Shown: positions 58,620 through 64,000 of the stretch, piece after piece | Position numbering within the stretch: position 1 is the first letter of the stretch | Layout: each line of letters opens with the position of its first letter | From: Cyanophora paradoxa | Taxonomy: Eukaryota > Glaucocystophyceae > Cyanophorales > Cyanophoraceae | Direction: 5' to 3' | NCBI GenBank assembly: GCA_004431415.1 | Contig: QPMI01000642.1 | Location: 62,001 to 126,000 of the forward strand | DNA length: 64,000 nt | Position numbers and translations under genes: made by a program | The notes under the pieces: model-generated | The model's database searches: none | What the model saw: only the letters and a program-made list of their open reading frames with translations | What the model was told of the DNA's origin: nothing

Positions 58620-59207
58620 GTTCGGCGCGGCGCGCCACTCTCCCTTTCTCCACGACTTTCTTGTGCCATCTTATTTTCGTTTGCGCTTTGTGGACTTTGC
58701 ATCAATAGGCAGACCTGTTGGCTGCCCGCAACGTAGGGCAGCCTGAACGGCTGCCCTGCTTAAGCTTTGGCAGTAGTCGCCCTCCAGGCTTTCTATCGCT
58801 GCAGCTGCGAGTTTTTCGGACAGTAGGAGCTCAGTCTGCTCCTTATGCTATGTTATCTTCTCCTCGATAATTGGTAGGTGTTAGGCGCCAGCGGTTGTGG
58901 GTAGCTCGGCAGCTCTGCGTGTAATCTAATAGAGAATACTTGCATCGGGATCGACAGACTGCGTGTGCAGCGTGGCAGGACTGCCTGGCAGTGCCTCATG
59001 ATCAGGGTCCAGGCCCTAGGACTCGCTGCGCCCCCAAGCACGCACGGTGCTTAGCTGGCGATGCGGCGGACGGCATAGACAGGGGCCGGCCTCAGAATTA
59101 ATATTGAAGGTGCGGGTCTCGAATTCGAATTCAAAATTAAAAACGACAGCAGCAAGGGCGTTCATGCAAGGCGGGGCCCGAGGGCGGATGCATACGATGG
59201 AAGCCGC
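58620..59207. other. Convergent intergenic region
   Basis: No gene is supported between the zinc-finger gene and the HIT gene. An imperfect inverted word pair, GGCTGCCC/GGGCAGCC, occurs near 58718-58758. Confidence 0.35.
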
Positions 59208-60968
59208 CTACGCGGTGGGGGCGCCGTCGCGGACGCCCATCTTGGCGAGCTCCCTCTGGATCGCCCGGTACAGCGTCTGCGCCTGCGCCGGCCCGACCCC
59301 GCGCTCAACCCCCGCAAAGCCCCTCTCCCGCGGCTCCCTCACGCACCTGCTTGGGGTCGAGCTCGCTCTGGCGCGCGTTCTCCATGTTGATCGTCTCCCA
59401 GATGGGGAGGCCCTCGTACTTGGGGAGCACGTGGAAGTGCACCTGCGCGGATTCGACCCCGCGGCGCGGGGCGCGGGGCGCGTGGCGGGGCGCGGGGCGG
59501 GGCGCGGGGCGGACGTGGGGGATGGCGGCGTCGACCATGTTCTGGCCCTCGAGGTCGAGGACCTCGCAGGGGTAATCGGGGTGCACCTGCGTCTGCACCA
59601 GCACCTGGCACGTGTCCGAGTCCACCACCTTCGCCATCGCCGCCCCGATCTGCCCCCGCCCGCCCCCGATCGCACCGCGCGGGACGGAGCGGGGGGGCGG
59701 GGCGGGGCGGGGGGCGGGCCTGGGAGGCGACGTAGAAGACGGGCCCGGCGACGTCGTGCGAGAAGTTCTCCAGGCTCGTGCAGTGGTCCGTCGGGATCAC
59801 CAGCAGGTGCCTGCCCCCGCCCCCCGCGTCGGCCTCAGCCTCGGCCTCGGCGGCGGCGGCGGCGCGGGCGCTGGCCGCACCCCTTGCAGATCGGGCGCGG
59901 GTCAAGGAACACGGAGACGTCGGCGTTGCCGTAGATCTGGGGCGGGCGGGGAGGGTCGACCGCCGGGGGGTACGAGGCGCGAGGGCGGGCGGGGGCACCG
60001 CCATGCTGCCCTGGATGGAGAGAAGGTCCCCGGCGCGGGAGGCGAGACTGGCGGGGCGTCGGGACGGCTGCGGGAGCGGAGCGGGAGGGGGGTACGGCGC
60101 ACTTGACGGGGATCTCCTCGAGGACGCTCTTGCAGACGCGGCTCATCGCCAGGTTCTCCGCGTCGTCCAGGCCCACGCCTGTACCCCGGGCCGTCAGCCC
60201 CCGGGGTGCGGCGTTACGCGGGAGGGGTACCGCGGGAGAGGAGGTAGAAGATCATCTCCTCGGCGGCGGGCGTCAGGTAGTACCCCTCCTCCCAGGCCTG
60301 GGCCTTGCCCTGGAACGGGTTGCTCATCTGCGGCTGTGTGAGAGGGGCAAGGCCGATCGGGGCGCGGCGCGGCGCGGCGCGGCGGGCTGGGAGAGGCTGC
60401 GCGCCTTCTCCTTGGGGACGCGGTCGGCGGACTGGCAGAAGCAGCACTTGGCCATCGCCTCGCCGGTCATCTCGTCCTCGCCGACCTCGCGCTCGTTCTG
60501 CAGGTTCTTGAAGTACCACTTCGCCGCCCCGGCGAGCACCTCCACGTCGCCCGGCAGCCCTGCGCCGGCCCCGGGCCCCCTGATCAGCCGCCCGCGCCCC
60601 GCCGGCCCGCCGCCCGGCGCCAGCGGCGCACCGATGTCCTCGGGCTTGAGCGGCGGGAGGTGAGAGTTCGGCGATTCGTCCGTGGGCAGGCTGCACGACG
60701 CCTGCTGCCGCGCGAGGCGGAACTCGGCCGAAGGTGCGCGCGGCTCGAAGCGACGACCCAGGAACTTGCTCTCCAGCTGCACGCTGCGTTTGCCCCGCCC
60801 TTCCGAAGCACTGCCGGTGCGCTGTGCGCCGGCGGCGTGCGCGGGGCAGGTTCCGGCCGCTGGTGCACGAAGATCGGCGCTGGACGTCCGCGCGATGGTG
60901 AGGGTGCTTGGCTTCACGGCGATACCGATGAAGCCCGTCATTGCTGCCCGGTGGAACGATCGATGCAA
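59208..60968 (-). CDS. HIT-superfamily nucleotide hydrolase/transferase with N-terminal extension
   Basis: After splicing, the core reads VSVFLDPRPICKGHLLVIPT, DHCTSLENFSHDVAGPVFYV, AAMAKVVDSDTCQVLVQTQV and the catalytic triad IPHVHFHVLPKYEG; the H-x-H-x-H motif is complete only when the intron 59443-59514 is removed (IPH|VHFHV). HIT proteins cleave or transfer nucleoside phosphates. Upstream exons hold GEAMAKCCFCQSADRVPKEK, a CxxC-like pair, and MSNPFQGKAQAWEEGYYLTP. The start at 60968 gives a basic, Ser/Ala-rich leader, possibly a transit peptide; a downstream Met would lack it. The end is KMGVRDGAPTA-stop (59208-59210). The leader exon is less certain than the core. Confidence 0.8.
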
Positions 60969-61160
60969 TGCAGGCTGGATCGGCCGGGTAGCGATCTGTC
61001 ACTCGGGACGCGTGCGCTCAAGCGGCGCTGCTAGATCTCCTGATGCTCCTGGCGCCGACGAACGCAGTGAACGGGGCGCGGCGCCCGCCGAGAACTTCTA
61101 GACTGGCTGGAGACGGGTACACACACAAACTCGGTGGCGCTAGGCAAGCAGCGCCCTGCG
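60969..61160. promoter_or_regulatory. Divergent promoter region (about 190 bp)
   Basis: It lies between the HIT-protein start on the minus strand and the CIAO2B start on the plus strand. No gene or TATA element is visible. Confidence 0.35.
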
Positions 61161-61886
61161 ATGAACTCGGAGCTGATCAACCCGTCGCCGATCATCTACG
61201 AGCCGCAGCACGCGCGCCGGGAGCACGGGAGCGTCAGCCACGGCGACGACGAGGACCGCGATGAGATCGACGCGTGGGACATTTTCGATATCCTGCACTG
61301 CCGCTCACGCCATAGTCGCATGTCTTCCTCTCCCCGCGAACCGCCTTGACCCGCGCACATCTGATCCGCGACATCAACGACCCCGAGCACCCCCTGACGC
61401 TGGAACAGCTGAACGTCGTGGGGCCCGACCGCATCGACGTGAGCGATGCGAACAGCTACATCATGGTGCGCGGCGGCCGCGCGCCGATCTTGTGCCGCCC
61501 GCCTCCCGCTCACCCGCCGCAGGTGAAGTTCACGCCGACGGTGCCGCACTGCAGCATGGCGACGCTCATTGGCCTCTCCATGCGCGTCAAGCTCTTGCGC
61601 TGCCTTCCCTCGCGCTTCAAGGTCCGGCACATTCCGCCGCTCAGTCGTCGCGGCCGCGCGACGCGGCCTCCCCGCAGGTGGACATCAAGGTGTCCCCTGG
61701 CTCGCATGCGTCCGAGGCGGCCGGTGCGCCCTCCACCGCGCCGCCGCTCGCGCCTGCGCTCGCCGACGGCGCCGCGCGACAGTCAACAAGCAGCTGAACG
61801 ACAAGGAGCGGGTCGCCGCGGCGCTCGAGAACAGCCACCTCCTCGACGTCGTCAACCGCTGCTTGAAGAATCGCATGGAGCTGTAG
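61161..61886 (+). CDS. CIAO2B: CIAO2B/MIP18, cytosolic iron-sulfur assembly targeting factor
   Basis: With CIAO1 and MMS19 it forms the complex that inserts Fe-S clusters into cytosolic and nuclear apoproteins. Start [20 protein letters not shown]; five exons (introns 61288-61358, 61466-61522, 61622-61677, 61724-61782) rebuild [74 protein letters not shown] and [20 protein letters not shown], ending MEL-stop. Length (about 160 residues) and the conserved [10 protein letters not shown] segment, including its Cys, match the family closely. The first intron is AT-AC. Highest-confidence small gene in the window. Confidence 0.95.
61288..61358 (+). other. AT-AC U12-type intron in CIAO2B
   Basis: The intron begins ATATCCT and ends AC. 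A CCTTGACC branch-site word (branch A about 61349) lies 9 nt before the 3' end. Removing it joins GACATTTTCG to ATCTGATCCGC, coding DIFDLIRD, the conserved family sequence. No GT-AG alternative keeps this frame. Confidence 0.88.
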
Positions 61887-62630
61887 CGCCGATACCAAAG
61901 CACGCGGCCCGGCGGCTTCGAATTCGAATCTCCTGCGGACATCCTTTCGTTCTTAGAACACATCCGTCGATATCGCAGAACGCGCGCAAAACAGCCTCAG
62001 ACAGTCCTAGCCTAGTACTGTAGCTATAGTAGACTTTGAGAGCAGCATGTACAGTTAGGACACTTTCGTGCAGTTTTAGAAGTTAGCGTTTATAAGAAAG
62101 CTATTCTTTACGTGCATCTAATAGTCATGCAGACTCGCAATGCCTTGCAGCTTGCATTTGCATTATCATGATCGGCCGCTTTCGGTCGGCGGCCCGGCCC
62201 TGCGGGATGCGGCCTACGATTTCCTCCGGACATCTTTCTCCTATCATGATCATCTGCCTAAACTCGCCCGAATCGTCCTGTATGGCCTCGTTGGCCTGGC
62301 TTTAGGCTATCGCTAGCGCTGCGGACCTTTCGCCAGCCTTGCAGGCCCTCGCCCCACGTGCACTGCGCCGGTTCTGAAAGCTAATATAAGCTTAAGGGAG
62401 TACAGCGTCGGTTCGAGATCGGTGGCGTGATCAGCGGAGAGACGATGGGCGGTCGATCGAAGCTAAAGAGACGAAGAAGATGAGGAGACGATATCGATAT
62501 TGTAGCTATAGATCGGGAACCACGTTCCGAGCTCGAGCTCGACGCGATCGCGACTCCGAGGCTCAGAGCTAAAGATGATGATGCTAATTTATAGTGGGAA
62601 TGTCGACTCGGCCGGGCGAGTCGAATTCGA
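61887..62630. other. Gene-free region downstream of CIAO2B
   Basis: No gene was seen. The stretch has several short palindromes (CATTATCATGATC, ATCATGATCAT) and low-complexity purine words. Confidence 0.4.
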
Positions 62631-62905
62631 AGAATGGCCAGTACTAGTGCGCATGCGATCGCGCGGGCATGCGGGTGTCCGGGGGAGAGGCGTCAACAAG
62701 GGGAGGCCCTGAGGACCGGGGAGAGGGGCGGGAACGCGGGCCGGGCCGGGGAGGGAGGGGGTGGAGAAGGGGGAAGAGGGGTGGCCGGGGCCGGAGGCCC
62801 GGACATGCTGGGGGACGAGGCGGTGGGACCCGAAGGTTCGGGGGGTGGGGGGGAGGGGGGGAGGGGAAAGGGGGGGGAGGGAGACGGTGGCAGGTGAATT
62901 GTGCG

Positions 62906-62939
<34 letters not shown>

Positions 62940-64000
62940 CGGGCAAACTGCAACTTGGCAAATTGTCAGAATTCGAAGGAGGAGCCTCGGAGGCCTAGGC
63001 CTAGGGTGGGACTTCGTGACCCGGGGAAGGGGGGGGGGGGAGGGCGGGCGGGGGAAGGAGGCGGGGCGATGAGGGGAGAACACACCATAAGAACACACCC
63101 CTGATTCACTAGTATAGCTCGGGCGGGCCAAAGTGCCTCGATGGCCATGCCATGATGGACAAGGCGAAGGGGGGGGGGGGGGGGGGACCCGGTCCGATGT
63201 CTGAAAGGCTTGTTCCCGTAGGCTCATCTCTCGACTCGACACAGATGGACACATCAGCTCTATCCTTAGCCATTTGTCTTGGTGTGTGCGAATTCAGAAG
63301 CTCTACGGGGGGGGGAGAGAGAAAGGGGGGAAGGGAGGGGTGCAGGCCTAGGGACGGGCGGACCACGGCGCGCGATCGCGAGGGTACTGGAAACTTAAAG
63401 CCCCCGTCGCACCGTAAACCCGGCGGCCGGCCGGCGCCCCGGCCCGCCGGCCCGGCACGGCGGCCGCGGCCGCGGGGGACTCCGGGCCGGGAATGCCCGG
63501 GGCGGGAATATTAATCCCGCGACTCACTAGCTTCTTTTTTTTCACAAAGCCCATATCAAGGGCGGTGGCGAGTGTATTTGTCCAGTGACATCATCGTACG
63601 CACTACCGGTTCGGACTGGGCCGAACTCTGGGTCAGAGCATAACCTGAGGCCGGAACACAGGGATAGGCGCTTCGACGCTACGGCTGAGCGTTTCTCTTG
63701 TAGGGGAAGCGTGGGAGGGGGTCGTAGGTGTGAGTGTAAGTGTGGGAGTCGTGGCGCCGTGGGGGCCAGGCTTATCAGTCACGGAAGAACGGGGCGGGGA
63801 GGGAGGGGGGGAGGGGGGCGGCGCGGGCTAGGGTAGCGGGCGCGCCCCCCGATTTTTATTGCGTGCGGGGCCTGCGCCCCCGCCACGCCCCTCTGTCCCC
63901 CGACCCTACTAGGGCGCCCACCCCGCCCGCCACCGCCCGTCCCCGCGGCACACCCGATAAAGCCCCTACCCGGCCCACACTCACCCCGCGACTCACTAGC
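62631..64000. repeat. G-rich, strand-asymmetric low-complexity DNA
   Basis: The plus strand carries repeated G runs, including a 31-G run at 62909-62939 and others near 63170 and 63310. The 16-mer CCCGCGACTCACTAGC occurs at 63516-63531 and again at 63985-64000, the window end, so a repeat with a period near 469 bp may continue outside. Open frames here follow composition and show no domains. Confidence 0.6.

Noticed and set aside
62589-63254. Proline-rich frames in the right-hand G-rich region
   Set aside because: They are translations of G/C homopolymers, with open frames in several registers and no conserved segment.

Overview
This is nuclear DNA of a very GC-rich microbial eukaryote, probably an alga or other protist. 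Every gene I could resolve is split by many short introns (about 45-100 nt), and the proteins are eukaryotic: INO80, SF3A1, a soluble-type adenylyl cyclase, CIAO2B and PSI/FN3 surface proteins. A (Ser-Pro)n linker of the kind found in algal wall glycoproteins, and transit-peptide-like N-termini on two enzymes, suggest an alga, but no taxon can be assigned from the window alone. There are no bacterial operons, CRISPR arrays or rRNA genes. Gene models were built by hand from splice junctions that restore conserved protein motifs.

Layout. 1-2782 (-): INO80 remodeler, N-terminal half only. 3612-5371 (+): secreted PSI-repeat protein. 5622-~7300 (-): double-GNAT acetyltransferase. 7373-10684 (+): splicing factor SF3A1. 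10685-12971: gene-free DNA with a 48-bp-arm foldback. 12972-30683 (+): very large type I membrane protein (GH16-like, REJ/PKD-like, ~20 FN3-like modules, Ser-Pro linker, TM helix). 31959-42314 (-): ADCY10-like cyclase with P-loop NTPase and TPR-like tail. 43028-53561: a repeat-rich block bounded by two ~500-bp hAT-like elements and an 8-bp direct repeat. 53721-56103 (+): Cys-module protein of unknown family. 56502-57796 (-): GNAT acetyltransferase. 57958-58619 (+): small DnaJ-type zinc-finger protein. 59208-60968 (-): HIT-domain hydrolase. 61161-61886 (+): CIAO2B. 61887-64000: G-rich gene-free DNA.

Genes are mostly arranged head-to-head (INO80/PSI, GNAT/SF3A1, GNAT/zinc finger, HIT/CIAO2B) with 70-830 bp between starts, so shared promoters are likely. 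They do not form one pathway.

The points most worth follow-up are: (1) the 43.0-53.6 kb block, which looks like a hAT-type macrotransposon, with paired non-autonomous elements whose outer ends are flanked by the same 8-bp repeat; (2) two introns with U12-type (minor spliceosome) signals, one of them AT-AC in CIAO2B and one in the U2-snRNP gene SF3A1; (3) an unrecognised Cys-module protein whose repeats are cut at the same TG|C codon by phase-2 introns; and (4) a giant surface protein with a probably inactive GH16-like domain and nested duplications of FN3 blocks.
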